A stretch of DNA of 64,000 nucleotides from Streptomyces sp. NBC_01314 (GCF_041435215.1 NZ_CP108394.1:6014001-6078000), one strand, 5' to 3'; shown: positions 31,953 through 41,430, counted from the first letter of the stretch. The notes: a model not told the origin generated them from the letters alone. Program-made: numbers and translations.

Positions 31953-32558
31953 ATGGCCATCACCGACGACATCCGCAAGGCCGTCACCGACCCGACGCCG
32001 TTCTACTTCGCCGCCGGCACCGCGGATCTCGCCCTCCAGCAGGCGAAGAAGGTCCCCGGCATCGTCGAGCAGCTGCGCGCCGATGCTCCGGCCAGGATCG
32101 ACGCCGTACGCCAGACCGACCCGAAGGCCGTCCAGGAGAAGGCGACCGCCCGGGTCAAGGAGACCCAGGAGAACCTGCAGGTCAAGGTCACCGAGTTCAT
32201 CGGCACCCTCGACACCGACCTGAAGAAGCTCGGTGAGACCGCTCAGGACCTCGCGCTGCGCAGCGTCGGTGTCGCCGCCGAGTACGCGGTGAAGGCCCGG
32301 GAGACGTACGAGAAGGTCGCCGAGCACGGTGAGCAGGCCGTGAAGACCTGGCGCGGCGAGGCCGCGGAGGAGATCGAGGAGTTCGCGATCGCCGTCGAGC
32401 CCAACTCCAAGCCGGTCGAGGTCAAGGACGAGCCGGCGCCCGCCAAGCCGGTCCCGGCCCAGGCCGCGTCCGCCCCCGCCGCCCAGAAGGCCGCGCCGAA
32501 GAAGGCCCCGGTCCGGAAGGCGACGGCCGCGAAGAAGACCACTCCGCCCGCCAAGTAA
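31953..32558 (+). CDS. HbhA-like lysine/alanine/proline-rich protein
   Basis: A 201-residue protein like the mycobacterial heparin-binding hemagglutinin HbhA. Residues 1-140 form a long coiled-coil ('KAVQEKATARVKETQENLQ', 'GTLDTDLKKLGETAQDLALR'). The last about 45 residues are a Lys/Ala/Pro tail ('KAAPKKAPVRKATAAKKTTP') that in HbhA binds sulfated glycans. In a soil organism the role is more likely in envelope or growth, by inference. A GGAGGA ribosome site precedes the ATG. It follows the XRE gene as in mycobacteria. Confidence 0.83.
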   Translation: MAITDDIRKAVTDPTPFYFAAGTADLALQQAKKVPGIVEQLRADAPARIDAVRQTDPKAVQEKATARVKETQENLQVKVTEFIGTLDTDLKKLGETAQDLALRSVGVAAEYAVKARETYEKVAEHGEQAVKTWRGEAAEEIEEFAIAVEPNSKPVEVKDEPAPAKPVPAQAASAPAAQKAAPKKAPVRKATAAKKTTPPAK

Positions 32559-32807
32559 GCGGCAGGGCACGCCGCCCGGTGGGCGACATAGCCGACGAAG
32601 GAGTCGGCGACAGAGCGAGAGGTACGCGCGCGGTGTCGCGGTATCTCAGAGGTACCCGCGCGGTACTTCGCGGTACGGAGACGGGCCGGGCACCTTTGGG
32701 GTGGCCGGCCCGTTCTACGGGTACGGTGACCGCGTAGGTGTCGGCATCGGTACGGGCACGGCCGGTCGGCAGTCGGCAGAGCGAACGGAACGGGTGGTGT
32801 GGGCGGC

Positions 32808-33152
32808 ATGCTGTTGACGGGCTTCGCGGGGTTCCTGGGAATTCTGAAGATCGTCCTGATGGCTCTCGCCGCGTTCGGGCTGTTCGACGCCGCGTTCCGG
32901 CGTGAGGACGCGTTCCGTGCGGCGGACAAGCAGACCAAGGTGTTCTGGCTGGTCATCCTCGGGATCGCCCTCATCGTGAGCTATCTGTTCTCGATCCTGT
33001 CGTTCCTGCCGATCATTGGCGTCATCGCGAGCATCGTGTACATCGTGGATGTGCGGCCCGCGGTCAAGCAGGTGTCCGGTGGCGGCGGAGGCGGCGGTCG
33101 CAGCGGCTCCAGCAGCGACGGTCCGTACGGCCCGTACAACGGCGGCCGGTGA
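32808..33152 (+). CDS. DUF2516 membrane protein
   Basis: A 114-residue protein of the DUF2516 family (Rv0476-like). Hydrophobic helices lie at about 1-25 (MLLTGFAGFLGILKIVLMAL), 45-65 and 68-82; a Gly/Ser-rich tail follows. The function is unknown. It completes the conserved XRE-HbhA-DUF2516 order. The start at ATG 32808 rather than GTG 32799 is a guess; no strong ribosome site is present. It converges with the PP2C gene. Confidence 0.8.
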   Translation: MLLTGFAGFLGILKIVLMALAAFGLFDAAFRREDAFRAADKQTKVFWLVILGIALIVSYLFSILSFLPIIGVIASIVYIVDVRPAVKQVSGGGGGGGRSGSSSDGPYGPYNGGR

Positions 33153-33240
33153 CCTCGCTGGACACGGCGGTCGGCAGCGGTCCCTGACCCTCGGGCCGAG
33201 GCAGAACGGCCGGAGAGCCGGCCGGGGCCCGGCTCCTGAG

Positions 33241-34674
33241 TCAGCCTTCCCGGTCCAGCATGAGGACCGCCACGTCGTCGGTCAGTTCGCCGCCGTTGAG
33301 GTCGCGGACCTCGTTCACCGCGGCGCGCAGCAGGTCCTCGCCGCGCAGGCCTTCGGCCAGCTGGCGGCGCACCATCCGCACCATGCCGTCCTGGCCCAGC
33401 CGCTCCTTGCCCTGGCCGATCCGGCCCTCTATCAGGCCGTCGGTGTAGAGCATCAGACTCCAGGCGGCACCCAGCTCGATCTGTGTGCGCGGCCAGCGGG
33501 CGTTGGGCAGCAGGCCGAGGGCCGGCCCGCCGTTGTCGTACGGCAGCAGCTCGGCCGGCGGGGTGGGCCTGCCGCCGCGGCCGTGGCGGGCGATCAGCGG
33601 GGACGGATGGCCGGCCAGGCAGAGGCCCGCGCGGCGGCCGTCGGGGGCGATGTCGACCGTGCAGAGCGTCGCGAAGATCTCGTCGCTCTCGCGCTCGTGC
33701 TCCAGGACGCGCTGCAGTGTGGACAGCAGTTCGTCGCCGCACAGCCCCGCGAACGTCAGCGCCCGCCAGGCGATCCGCAGCTCCACGCCGAGCGCCGCCT
33801 CGTCGGGGCCGTGCCCGCAGACGTCGCCGATCATGACGTGCACGGTGCCGTCGGGGGTGCGGACGGTGTCGTAGAAGTCGCCGCCGAGCAGGGCGCGGGA
33901 ACGGCCTGGCCGGTAGCGGGCGGCGAACCGCAGGGACGAGCCCTCCAGGAGCGGCGTCGGCAGCAGACCGCGCTCCAGGCGGGCGTTCTCCTGGGCGCGC
34001 AGCTTGGACTCCGAGAGCCGGCGCTCGGCCGTGTCCGACCGCTTCCGCTCCACCGCGTAGCGGATCGCGCGGCTCAGGAGACGGCCGTCCACTTCGTCCC
34101 GGAAGAGGTAGTCCTGTGCGCCGACCCGTACGGCCTCCGTGCCGCGTTCGGCGTCGCCGGAGTCGGTGAGGGCCAGTACGGCGTGGCGGGGGGCCATTTC
34201 CAGGACGTGTTTGAGGACGGCGAGTTCGTCGTCGGGGCCGTCGGCCGCTTCGGTGTCCGTGTCGGTGGGGCGGGCCGGGGCCGGGAGCGCCAGGTCCAGG
34301 AGGATGCAGTTGACGTCGTCGGTCAGCAGCCGCTGGGCCTCGGTGAGGTTGCGGGCGGTGCGGACGCGGATCGGCTTGCCCGCGGAGTCGAGCAGCTCGG
34401 GCACGTTGAGGGAACCCGCCGGGTCGTCCTCGATGAGGAGGACCGTGAGGTTGGTGGGGCCGCCGGGCTGTACGGGCGGGCCGGTGGGGCCTGCCGAACC
34501 CATGGCGCGGTCGCCGGTGGGGCCGGGCGGGTTTGTGGAGTTGTCTGCAGGAGCCAGGGCCGGGGCGCTCATGGCCGCCCCCTCTCCGGACGGTCCGCTG
34601 GGTGCGGACACGGCGTGCGCCTGACCACTTTCCACGGCCGGGATCGCTCTCTGCCGCGGTACGGGTACGGGCAT
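33241..34674 (-). CDS. Receiver-PP2C (SpoIIE-type) phosphatase
   Basis: A 477-residue fused response-regulator phosphatase. The receiver (about 75-210) has 'LTVLLIEDDPAGSLNV' and 'VNCILLDLALPAPARP', with the phospho-acceptor Asp in the latter. A coiled-coil linker follows, then a PP2C/SpoIIE domain (about 245-475) with 'LLGGDFYDTVR', 'MIGDVCGHGPDEAALG' and 'GGELTDDVAVLML', whose Asp residues bind metals. Such proteins usually dephosphorylate anti-sigma-factor antagonists. GGAAGGAA lies about 10 nt before the ATG at 34674. The partner is unknown. Confidence 0.88.
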   Translation of the reverse strand: MPVPVPRQRAIPAVESGQAHAVSAPSGPSGEGAAMSAPALAPADNSTNPPGPTGDRAMGSAGPTGPPVQPGGPTNLTVLLIEDDPAGSLNVPELLDSAGKPIRVRTARNLTEAQRLLTDDVNCILLDLALPAPARPTDTDTEAADGPDDELAVLKHVLEMAPRHAVLALTDSGDAERGTEAVRVGAQDYLFRDEVDGRLLSRAIRYAVERKRSDTAERRLSESKLRAQENARLERGLLPTPLLEGSSLRFAARYRPGRSRALLGGDFYDTVRTPDGTVHVMIGDVCGHGPDEAALGVELRIAWRALTFAGLCGDELLSTLQRVLEHERESDEIFATLCTVDIAPDGRRAGLCLAGHPSPLIARHGRGGRPTPPAELLPYDNGGPALGLLPNARWPRTQIELGAAWSLMLYTDGLIEGRIGQGKERLGQDGMVRMVRRQLAEGLRGEDLLRAAVNEVRDLNGGELTDDVAVLMLDREG

Positions 34675-35126
34675 GTTCTTGGGTTCCTTCCCTCCCCCCG
34701 AGGGCACGGCGGGCGAGAGACCTCGACCCATCGACGGGGACCTTAGCGCCAGGCGCCGCCGCAACGGAATGGTCGGCGGCGCGTCGGGCGGCAAACGGCC
34801 GGAGTCATATGCCGCATCCTGTATCGCACTTGGACATGGCAGGGCTTTCTCCTGAGATGACGTATGTCACGCGGTGGGGGTTGAGCCGGGCGGGGAAGGT
34901 GGTGCGAGTCACGTGGGGTGGGTCACGGACGGGGGTGCGTCTCGGGGTTTGGGGGTTGAGGGTCTGGGGGCGGGTCGGCGGGGGTGAGGCGGGGGTCGGG
35001 CTGGGCCGGGCTGGGGTGCGGTTGGGGTCGGGCCGGCCTGGCCTGGGGGGCGGCTGGGGTTGGGGGTGGGTTGCTGGTCTCGTCCGGCCGGCTCAGAGGG
35101 ATTTCGCCCCCGCTGCCCTTACCCGT

Positions 35127-35168
35127 CCCTCCCCCACTCTCGGCTTCGCTCGAGCGGGAGGTGCCCCC
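35127..35168 (+). repeat. REP-like element (copy 2)
   Basis: CCTCCCCCACTCTCG, GCTTCGCTCGAGCGGGAGG and GTGCCCCC. It matches, in reverse orientation, the element inside the Eis-like gene. A hairpin GCTCGAGC lies within it. Confidence 0.7.
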
Positions 35169-35260
35169 ATCCAGGGGCTGCGCCCCTTCGACCCCGCCCA
35201 GCACGCGCCCGCGCACACCACGCCCACGGGGCTCCGCCCCGGACCCCGCCAGTGGTGCTG

Positions 35261-35378
35261 CGTCTCTTGGGCTCCCGGAGGTTCACGTGGGCCAGAGACG
35301 CCGGGTTCCTTGGGCTACCGCAGGTTCACGTGACCCAGAGGCACCGTGCCGCCCCCCGCGCCCCGCAGGTTCACGTGC
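35261..35378. repeat. 43-bp direct repeats with GGTTCACGTG core
   Basis: CTTGGGCTCCCGGAGGTTCA, then CGTGGGCCAGAGACGCC, is followed by a second unit CTTGGGCTACCGCAGGTTCA, CGTGACCCAGAGGCACC and a third GCAGGTTCACGTG. Spacing between cores is about 43-45 bp. Unknown origin. Confidence 0.65.
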
Positions 35379-35450
35379 CCGTCCGGCCAGTCACCGCTGG
35401 CCGGTCACCGCCGACCCTCACCTCCGGCCCGCAGATTCCGCCCGGTCGGC

Positions 35451-36599
35451 TCACGCGTCCGGTCGTACGACCCCGAGGATCTGCATCGTGCCCGCGCCCG
35501 CGATCGACACCTTACGGTTCGGTCGGGGGGCGTGGACTATGGAGCCGTTGCCCAGGTACATGGCGACGTGGCTGGCGTCGGAGTTGTAGATGATGAGGTC
35601 GCCGGGGCGCATGTCCTGCATGTCGATGTGCTTGAGCTGTCGCCACTGCTCCTGTGAGGTGCGCGGGATGGTCAGGCCGGCGGCGGCCCAGGCCTGGCTG
35701 GTGAGGCCGGAGCAGTCGTAGGTGTCGGGGCCCTCGGCGCCCCATTCGTACCACTTGCCTATCTGGTCCGTCGCGAACTTCACGGCCTGCTTGCCCTGCG
35801 GGGATGCCTTGCCGTTGATCTCGCCGAGAATGCCGGAGTCCAGCCAGGTGGCCTGTGACTGCTCAGCGGCCTCCTGCTCCAGCTGAGCCAGCCGGTCCCG
35901 CTCGTCGTCCTCCAGCTGACCTTCCAGCTCCTGGGCGGCGGCGATCTGCTTCTTGATCTTCTTCTTGGCCTTTTCCTTGGCCTTGCGGTTGGCCTCCAGC
36001 TTTTCCCAGCGCGCGGAGGCATCCTTGGAGTACTGCTCCAAGTCCTCCTGTGTCCGGGTCATTTCGGCGAGCAGGCCCTTGGTCGCGAGCTGGCCCTGAC
36101 GTACGCGGTCCGCCCCCTCCAGGAAGTCCTGGGGGTTCTCGCTCAGCCACAGCTGCACCTCGGGCGGGAGGCCGCCGCCGCGGTACTGGGCGCGGGCCGC
36201 GGCGCCGATGAGATCCTGCAACTTGTCCAGCTTGGCGTGGCCCTCGACGACCTCATGGGCCAGATCGACGATCTCCTCGGACTGCCTGTCGGCCTTCTCC
36301 TCGGCCGCGTTGTACGCGTCCGTGGCCACCGCCGCCTCGTGGTAGAGGCCCTCCAGCTTTTCGCGGACGGCCTCCAACTCCTCGTTCGTCACGGGGGTCG
36401 AGTACGTGTCCGGAGTACTGGAGGAACCGCCTGACGCACCTGAACCGCCTGCGGTGTTCGAGGAGGAAGGTGTCGGGCTCGGGGTCGGCTCGGTCGGTTT
36501 CGTCTGGCTCGCGTACGCGTTGACCGGTGCGCCCAGCACGGTCATCGCGCAGACCACGGCCACGGCCGCCATGGTCAGGCTCCGCTTGCCGGCTCCCAT
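35451..36599 (-). CDS. Secreted NlpC/P60 peptidoglycan hydrolase
   Basis: A 382-residue exported hydrolase that cleaves peptide cross-bridges in the cell wall. It starts with a signal peptide (residues 1-31, MGAGKRSLTMAAVAVVCAMT), then a Thr/Pro/Ser linker, a long coiled-coil (about 80-260) and a C-terminal NlpC/P60 domain. Catalytic Cys is in 'YDCSGLTSQAWAAAG', catalytic His in 'SDASHVAMYLGNG' and the third residue in 'IVHAPRPN'. The coiled-coil is as in RipA/RpfB-interacting hydrolases. I looked for a ydaO-type riboswitch upstream and did not recognise one. Confidence 0.9.
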   Translation of the reverse strand: MGAGKRSLTMAAVAVVCAMTVLGAPVNAYASQTKPTEPTPSPTPSSSNTAGGSGASGGSSSTPDTYSTPVTNEELEAVREKLEGLYHEAAVATDAYNAAEEKADRQSEEIVDLAHEVVEGHAKLDKLQDLIGAAARAQYRGGGLPPEVQLWLSENPQDFLEGADRVRQGQLATKGLLAEMTRTQEDLEQYSKDASARWEKLEANRKAKEKAKKKIKKQIAAAQELEGQLEDDERDRLAQLEQEAAEQSQATWLDSGILGEINGKASPQGKQAVKFATDQIGKWYEWGAEGPDTYDCSGLTSQAWAAAGLTIPRTSQEQWRQLKHIDMQDMRPGDLIIYNSDASHVAMYLGNGSIVHAPRPNRKVSIAGAGTMQILGVVRPDA

Positions 36600-37009
36600 A
36601 CCCCTTGCCCCCAAGCCCAATAGAAACAGAACTGGTTAACCGTCAGTAACTTGCCGGTGCCCGGTGATCGTGTCACGGCGTCGCGCAATACGACAGAGGC
36701 GGGCAAGAACTCCTTTCCCCTCGCTCCCCCTTGCTTCCCTGCTGGTCACGCCCGCGTGGCATCGCTTCCGGCTCCACCTCGCCACGTGCTTCTGCGTGGC
36801 TTCCGCGTGGTCTCTGTGTAGGCCTTCGCGTTGGCCTCCGCGTGGCCTCTGGGTTGGCTTCCGCGTTGGCTTCTGTGCGTGCTCCCGTCTGTATGACTCA
36901 CGGCCGAGGAGATCGTTGCCCCCGTCCGTCCGACGAATGGCCCGAGCCGATCGTTCCCGTGCGTCACGAAATGTTGCTCTGTGTCACCAGTGCTGGTCGG
37001 AGCGGGCGC
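36600..37009. other. Upstream region of the NlpC gene with 12-bp degenerate repeats
   Basis: At 36790-36884 lie about eight degenerate 12-bp units such as TTCCGCGTGGTC, TCCGCGTTGGCT and TTCGCGTTGGCC. No gene was seen in this 410-bp gap. Confidence 0.5.
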
Positions 37010-37807
37010 TCACCCCCTGGGCGTCAACGCCTCCCACGCCACCGTGACTTCGCCCTGCCGCCATCGCGTAGCCCCGTCCCGCACCGGCCAGTCCGCGCTC
37101 AGGGCGCGGACCGCGCGGATCCAGCGCTGCCGGGCACCGTACGAGGCGTACGGGGCCGCGGCGGCCCAGGCGCGGTCGAAGTCGCGGAGGAAGGCGTGCA
37201 CCGGTTCGCCGGGGACGTTGCGGTGGATGAGTGCCTTGGGGAGGCGTTCGGCGAGGTCGGAGGGGCGGTCCAGGGAACCGAGCCGGGTGGCGAAGGTGAC
37301 GGTGCGAGGGCCCTCCGGGCCGAGCGCGACCCAGACGTGCCGACGGCCGATCTCGTCGCAGGTGCCCTCGACGAGCAGACCTCCGGAGGAAGAAGGGGTG
37401 GCTGGTTCGAGGCGGGCGCACAGACGCTCCCAGACGGCCGTGACCTCCTCCTCGTCGTACTGACGCAGTACGTTCGCCGCCCGGATGAGGGTCGGGCGGC
37501 CCGGTACGGGCACCTCGAAGCCGCCGTGCCGGAAGGCCAGGCCCTCGCACTCGTACGGTTTCGCCGCCGCGACCCTGGCCGGGTCGATCTCGATGCCGAC
37601 CACCCGGGTGCGGGGCGCTGTCGTGCGGAGGCGTCGCAGGAGTTCGACGGCCGTCCAGGGGGCGGCGCCGTAGCCGAGGTCGACGGCGAGTGGGGCGGTG
37701 GCGCGGCGAAGTTCGGCGCCGTGTGCCGCCGCGATCCAGCGGTCCATGCGGCGCAGGCGGTTGGGGTTGGTGGTGCCGCGCGTCACGGTGCCGACTGGTC
37801 TTGCCAT
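37010..37807 (-). CDS. SAM-dependent methyltransferase-like protein
   Basis: A 265-residue protein with a Rossmann-type SAM site '[20 protein letters not shown]' (about 40) and '[16 protein letters not shown]'. The C-terminal half has '[20 protein letters not shown]' and aromatic-rich '[17 protein letters not shown]'. TACGCT ends 6 nt before the ATG on the minus strand, which supports the start and a leaderless mRNA. It is divergent from mshA. The target is unknown. Confidence 0.83.
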   Translation of the reverse strand: MARPVGTVTRGTTNPNRLRRMDRWIAAAHGAELRRATAPLAVDLGYGAAPWTAVELLRRLRTTAPRTRVVGIEIDPARVAAAKPYECEGLAFRHGGFEVPVPGRPTLIRAANVLRQYDEEEVTAVWERLCARLEPATPSSSGGLLVEGTCDEIGRRHVWVALGPEGPRTVTFATRLGSLDRPSDLAERLPKALIHRNVPGEPVHAFLRDFDRAWAAAAPYASYGARQRWIRAVRALSADWPVRDGATRWRQGEVTVAWEALTPRG

Positions 37808-38074
37808 GGAGTGAGCGTATTCCCAGAGCCGTATGTGGTGATCGCGCAGTTCCCGGCCTGCCACACGCGTTCCCCCGCCCTTCGGGTGCGCGTTCACCCC
37901 TTGTTCCTCAGCTGTGCGGCGAGCCCTCCCGCTCCCCAAAATGATCGAACGGTTGAGCGAGATTCGGTAATAATTCTGCAAAGAGGAAATGGAACTGCCT
38001 CCTCCGGCGTTCCTGCTGTCCAGAGGGACCCCACGCCCTCCGAAAGGCATGCCCGGAGCGAGGAGGAACGCCAC

Positions 38075-39415
38075 GTGAGCCACTACGTCAGCAGGCTCGG
38101 GCGACGCTCCCCGGTCGGCGCGGCGCGGCTTCGGCTGCACCGGAAGCCGCGCCGGGTCGCGATGCTGTCGGTGCACACGTCGCCGCTGCACCAGCCCGGC
38201 ACGGGTGACGCGGGCGGGATGAACGTCTACATCGTTGAGCTGGCGCAGCGGCTGGCCGCACAGAACATCGAGGTGGAGGTCTTCACCCGGGCCACCACCG
38301 GCGCCCTGCCCCCGACGGTCGAGCTGGCCCCGGGGGTACTGGTCCGGCACGTCGACGCGGGCCCGTACGAGGGGTTGGCGAAGGAGGAACTCCCGGCCCA
38401 GCTGTGCGCCTTCACGCACGGAGTGATGCAGGCATGGGCGGGGCACCGCCCCGGCTACTACGACCTGGTCCACTCGCACTACTGGCTCTCCGGCCACGTC
38501 GGCTGGCTCGCCGCCGAACGCTGGGGCGTCCCCCTGGTGCACGCCATGCACACGATGGCCAAGGTCAAGAACGCCGCGCTCGCCGACGACGACACCCCCG
38601 AGCCCGCCGCCCGTGTCATCGGCGAGACCCAGATCGTCCGCGCCGCCGACCGCCTCATCGCCAACACGGCAGAGGAGGCCGACGAACTCGTACGCCACTA
38701 CGAGGCCGACCCGGCCAAGGTCGCCGTCGTCCACCCGGGCGTCAACCTCGACCGCTTCCGTCCCGCCGACGGCCGTGCGGCGGCGCGAGCCCGTCTCGGC
38801 CTGCCCCAGGACGCCCTGATCCCCCTCTTCGCCGGACGCATCCAGCCCCTCAAGGCCCCCGACATCCTGCTCCGCGCCGTCGCCGTCCTCCTCGACGAGC
38901 GTCCCGAGCTGCGGTCGAGGATCGTCGTGCCGGTGGTCGGCGGGCCGAGCGGCAGCGGCCTCGCCAAGCCGGAGGGCCTGCAGAAGCTGGCCGCGCGGCT
39001 CGGGATCGCCGATGTCGTACGGTTCCGGCCGCCCGTCGATCAGGAGCAGCTCGCGGACTGGTTCCGCGCCGCGTCCGTGCTGGTCATGCCGTCGTACAGC
39101 GAGTCCTTCGGGCTCGTCGCGATCGAGGCGCAGGCGGCCGGTACGCCGGTGCTGGCGGCCTCGGTCGGCGGCCTGCCGGTCGCCGTGCGGGACGGGGAGA
39201 CGGGTTTCCTGGTCCAGGGCCACGATCCCGTCGCCTACGCGCGCGTGCTGCGCGATTTCGCCGACACCCCCGAGCTGCCCGCCCGCATGGGCGCGGCCGC
39301 CGCCCACCACGCCGAGTCCTTCGGCTGGGACACGTCGGCCGCCGCCACCGGGGACGTCTACACGGCCGCCATGCAGGAACACCGCCGCCACCGGGTGCGG
39401 GGCCTCTACGGGTGA
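38075..39415 (+). CDS. mshA: D-inositol 3-phosphate glycosyltransferase MshA
   Basis: A 446-residue GT-B glycosyltransferase that joins N-acetylglucosamine to inositol 3-phosphate, the first step of mycothiol synthesis. The N-terminal domain has '[20 protein letters not shown]' and '[14 protein letters not shown]'. The C-terminal donor domain has '[19 protein letters not shown]' and '[20 protein letters not shown]' (EX7E). AGGAGGA lies 7 nt before the GTG. A AT-richer upstream region (37937-37990) probably holds the promoter. Mycothiol-linked DinB proteins also occur in the window. Confidence 0.93.
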   Translation: MSHYVSRLGRRSPVGAARLRLHRKPRRVAMLSVHTSPLHQPGTGDAGGMNVYIVELAQRLAAQNIEVEVFTRATTGALPPTVELAPGVLVRHVDAGPYEGLAKEELPAQLCAFTHGVMQAWAGHRPGYYDLVHSHYWLSGHVGWLAAERWGVPLVHAMHTMAKVKNAALADDDTPEPAARVIGETQIVRAADRLIANTAEEADELVRHYEADPAKVAVVHPGVNLDRFRPADGRAAARARLGLPQDALIPLFAGRIQPLKAPDILLRAVAVLLDERPELRSRIVVPVVGGPSGSGLAKPEGLQKLAARLGIADVVRFRPPVDQEQLADWFRAASVLVMPSYSESFGLVAIEAQAAGTPVLAASVGGLPVAVRDGETGFLVQGHDPVAYARVLRDFADTPELPARMGAAAAHHAESFGWDTSAAATGDVYTAAMQEHRRHRVRGLYG

Positions 39416-39525
39416 GCCGTCGGGGACCCGTCATGCGTGAGCCGTTCGGCGCTCGCCATGGGTGAGCCGTCGGGCACTCGTCCTGGGCGAGCCGTCCGGC
39501 ATGCGTCATGAGTGAGCCGTCGACC
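39412..39525. repeat. 25-bp tandem repeat starting at the mshA stop codon
   Basis: Four full units and a partial fifth. Unit 1 runs GTGAGCCGTCGGGGACCCGT+CATGC. Units 2-4 vary at a few bases but keep (G/C)GAGCCGT and the 25-bp period. Unit 1 shares its TGA with mshA, so the array lies immediately 3' of the gene and before the YbjN promoter. Confidence 0.85.
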
Positions 39526-39553
39526 GGTCCGTACCGGCGGGTACGCTCGCCCC

Positions 39554-40066
39554 ATGGCTGACGAAGCGTCGATCATCGAGCAGGTCCTCAACGAGGCCGA
39601 GCTGGAGTGGGAGAGCCCGGCACCCGGCAACTACGTCGTGAAACTCCCCGGCACCCGCAAGCTCTCGACGACCGTCTCCCTGATCGTCGGCCGGCACTCC
39701 CTCTCCCTCAACGCCTTCGTGATCCGCCATCCCGACGAGAACGAGGCGGGCGTCCACCGCTGGCTTCTGGAGCGCAACCTCAAGCTGTACGGCGTGAGTT
39801 ACGCCGTCGACCCGCTCGGCGACGTCTACGTCACGGCCCGGCTGCCCCTCTCCGCCGTCACCCCCGACGGCATCGACGGCCTTCTCGGCCAGGTCCTGGA
39901 AGCGGCCGACGGCGCCTTCAACACCCTCCTCGAACTGGGCTTCGCCTCCGCGATCCGCAAGGAGTACGCGTGGCGCGTGTCCCGGGGGGAGTCGACCCGC
40001 AACCTGGACGCCTTCAGCCACCTGACCCGCCAGGCGGCCGACCGCTCCGATAGCGGCCAGGGGTGA
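39554..40066 (+). CDS. YbjN-domain protein
   Basis: A 170-residue YbjN-family protein (type III chaperone-like fold), 'LEWESPAPGNYVVKLPGTRK' and 'LSLNAFVIRHPDENEAGVHR' being conserved. Family members are cytosolic and linked with stress; the role is not known. TACGCT ends 6 nt before the ATG, so leaderless. It follows mshA by 138 bp filled with 25-bp repeats. The 3' end overlaps the AraC gene by 53 bp in opposite direction, an unusually long convergent overlap. Confidence 0.85.
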   Translation: MADEASIIEQVLNEAELEWESPAPGNYVVKLPGTRKLSTTVSLIVGRHSLSLNAFVIRHPDENEAGVHRWLLERNLKLYGVSYAVDPLGDVYVTARLPLSAVTPDGIDGLLGQVLEAADGAFNTLLELGFASAIRKEYAWRVSRGESTRNLDAFSHLTRQAADRSDSGQG

Positions 40067-40907
40067 CACCCACCCACCGCCTGAAGTGCCGCGTCAGATG
40101 CGCCTGGTCGTAGAACCCGGCCACCGCCGCCGCCTCGCCAGGCCGCATCCCGTCCAGCAGCAGCCGCCTCGCCCGCTCCACCCGCCGGGACATCAGATAC
40201 TGGTGCGGCGGGATCCCGAAGGCCGCCCCGAACGCCCGTACGAGATGGGCAGGGTGGGCGTGGACCGTCCCCGCGGCCTCCTCCAGTGTCACCCCGTCCG
40301 TGACCCGTTCGTCGAGGAGCTCACGCAGCCGATGGGCGACCGTGCGACCGCCGGGTGCCTGCGAGGGTGAACGCGCCGGCGGCCTGCGCAGATGCCCCCG
40401 CAGCCGCTCCCCGACGAGCGCCAGCCGGCTCTCCGCCTCCAGCTCGTCCCCCGGCCGCGCGAGCGCCGTGTGCAACTGCCCCACCCGCCGCCGCAGCAGG
40501 GGATCCCGCAGGTCGGGATCGTCCACCGCCGCCCCGATGAGACTCTCGTCCAGCGTGCTCGCGTCCAGGTCCAGGTACAACACCCGCTTGCGGAAGCCCA
40601 CGTCCGTGACCGGCGCCCCGTTGTGCGGCACATACGGCGGCAGCAGCGAGACCGTGTCGTTCGGCGTCCCGTGCTCGTGCCGGTCCAACTCGTACCGCAC
40701 GGCCCCGTCGTCGACGATCAGCAGCGTCCAGACGTCATGGACGTGCATCGGGTACGCGTACTCCGTGTAGTGCGCGTGGAACACCTCGACGATGCCGGGC
40801 ACACGCGGCCGCCAGGCGGAGACCTCGCGCTGGGGGGACGACTGCCGCTCGGGAGGCCGCTGCCGTTGGGAAGGAAGCTCGGGCGACCACTGCCGCTGAG
40901 GGCACAT
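40014..40907 (-). CDS. AraC-family regulator
   Basis: A 297-residue regulator with an AraC-ligand cupin (about 40-130, 'HAHYTEYAYPMHVHDVWTLL', 'HGTPNDTVSLLPPYVPHNG') and a two-HTH C-terminal domain (about 190-285, 'LEEAAGTVHAHPAHLVRAFG', 'AAAVAGFYDQAHLTRHFRRW'). TACGTT ends 6 nt before the ATG, which sets the start. It is divergent from a DUF2000 gene, 49 bp away, a likely target. The effector is unknown. Confidence 0.87.
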   Translation of the reverse strand: MCPQRQWSPELPSQRQRPPERQSSPQREVSAWRPRVPGIVEVFHAHYTEYAYPMHVHDVWTLLIVDDGAVRYELDRHEHGTPNDTVSLLPPYVPHNGAPVTDVGFRKRVLYLDLDASTLDESLIGAAVDDPDLRDPLLRRRVGQLHTALARPGDELEAESRLALVGERLRGHLRRPPARSPSQAPGGRTVAHRLRELLDERVTDGVTLEEAAGTVHAHPAHLVRAFGAAFGIPPHQYLMSRRVERARRLLLDGMRPGEAAAVAGFYDQAHLTRHFRRWVGVTPGRYRSGRPPGGSGG

Positions 40908-40956
40908 GCAAAGAACGTACAAGACGGGGGCGTACGCCGGTCGGCAGTCTCATCCC

Positions 40957-41424
40957 ATGAACCACGAGATCCCCGGCGAACCCGTCCCGGACCAGGCATC
41001 CGCCCAGGCCCCCGTCCGCTTCGACACGAAGATCGCCGTCCTCCTCCGCGACGACCTGGAGACCTGGCAACGCCTCAACGTCACGTCCTTCCTGGTCAGC
41101 GGCATCGGCCCGATGGTTCCGGAGGTGATCGGCGACCCGTACGAGGACGCCGACGGCACGGCCTACCTCCCCATGTTCCGTCAGCCGGTCCTCGTCTTCG
41201 AGGGAACGAAGGAGGTGCTGAAGACGGCCCATGCGCGTGTGCTGGCCCGGGCCCTTCCCCGCGCCGTCTTCACGTCCGACCTCTTCGCCACGGGCAACGA
41301 CCGTGACAACCGCGCGGCCGTACGAGCCGTGGCGACGGGGGAGTTGGACCTGGTGGGACTGGCGGTGTACGGGCCGCGCAACGGGGTGGACAAGGTGGTG
41401 AAGGGGGCGCGAATGCATCCCTGA
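40957..41424 (+). CDS. DUF2000 family protein
   Basis: A 155-residue protein of the DUF2000 family, often beside AraC regulators. Conserved parts are 'FDTKIAVLLRDDLETWQRLN', 'FLVSGI' and 'ELDLVGLAVYGPRNGVDKVV'. The fold is peptidyl-tRNA-hydrolase-like and the reaction is unknown. It is divergent from the AraC gene. Confidence 0.85.
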   Translation: MNHEIPGEPVPDQASAQAPVRFDTKIAVLLRDDLETWQRLNVTSFLVSGIGPMVPEVIGDPYEDADGTAYLPMFRQPVLVFEGTKEVLKTAHARVLARALPRAVFTSDLFATGNDRDNRAAVRAVATGELDLVGLAVYGPRNGVDKVVKGARMHP

Positions 41425-41430
41425 CCCCGC

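Larger units (their letters stand above)
34675..35450. other. Gene-free stretch rich in repeats
   Basis: About 775 bp without a supported gene; codon-like frames are antisense or low complexity. It holds a REP-like element at 35127-35168 followed by GGGGCTGCGCCCC-type hairpins, and three GAGGTTCACGTG/GCAGGTTCACGTG blocks at 35278-35378. Confidence 0.55.

Noticed and set aside
36600..36760. ydaO (c-di-AMP) riboswitch before the NlpC/P60 gene
   Set aside because: Often present before such genes in Streptomyces, but I could not recognise its conserved core here.
39412..39525. CRISPR or attachment-site array after mshA
   Set aside because: Tandem 25-bp units without spacers, no integrase nearby.
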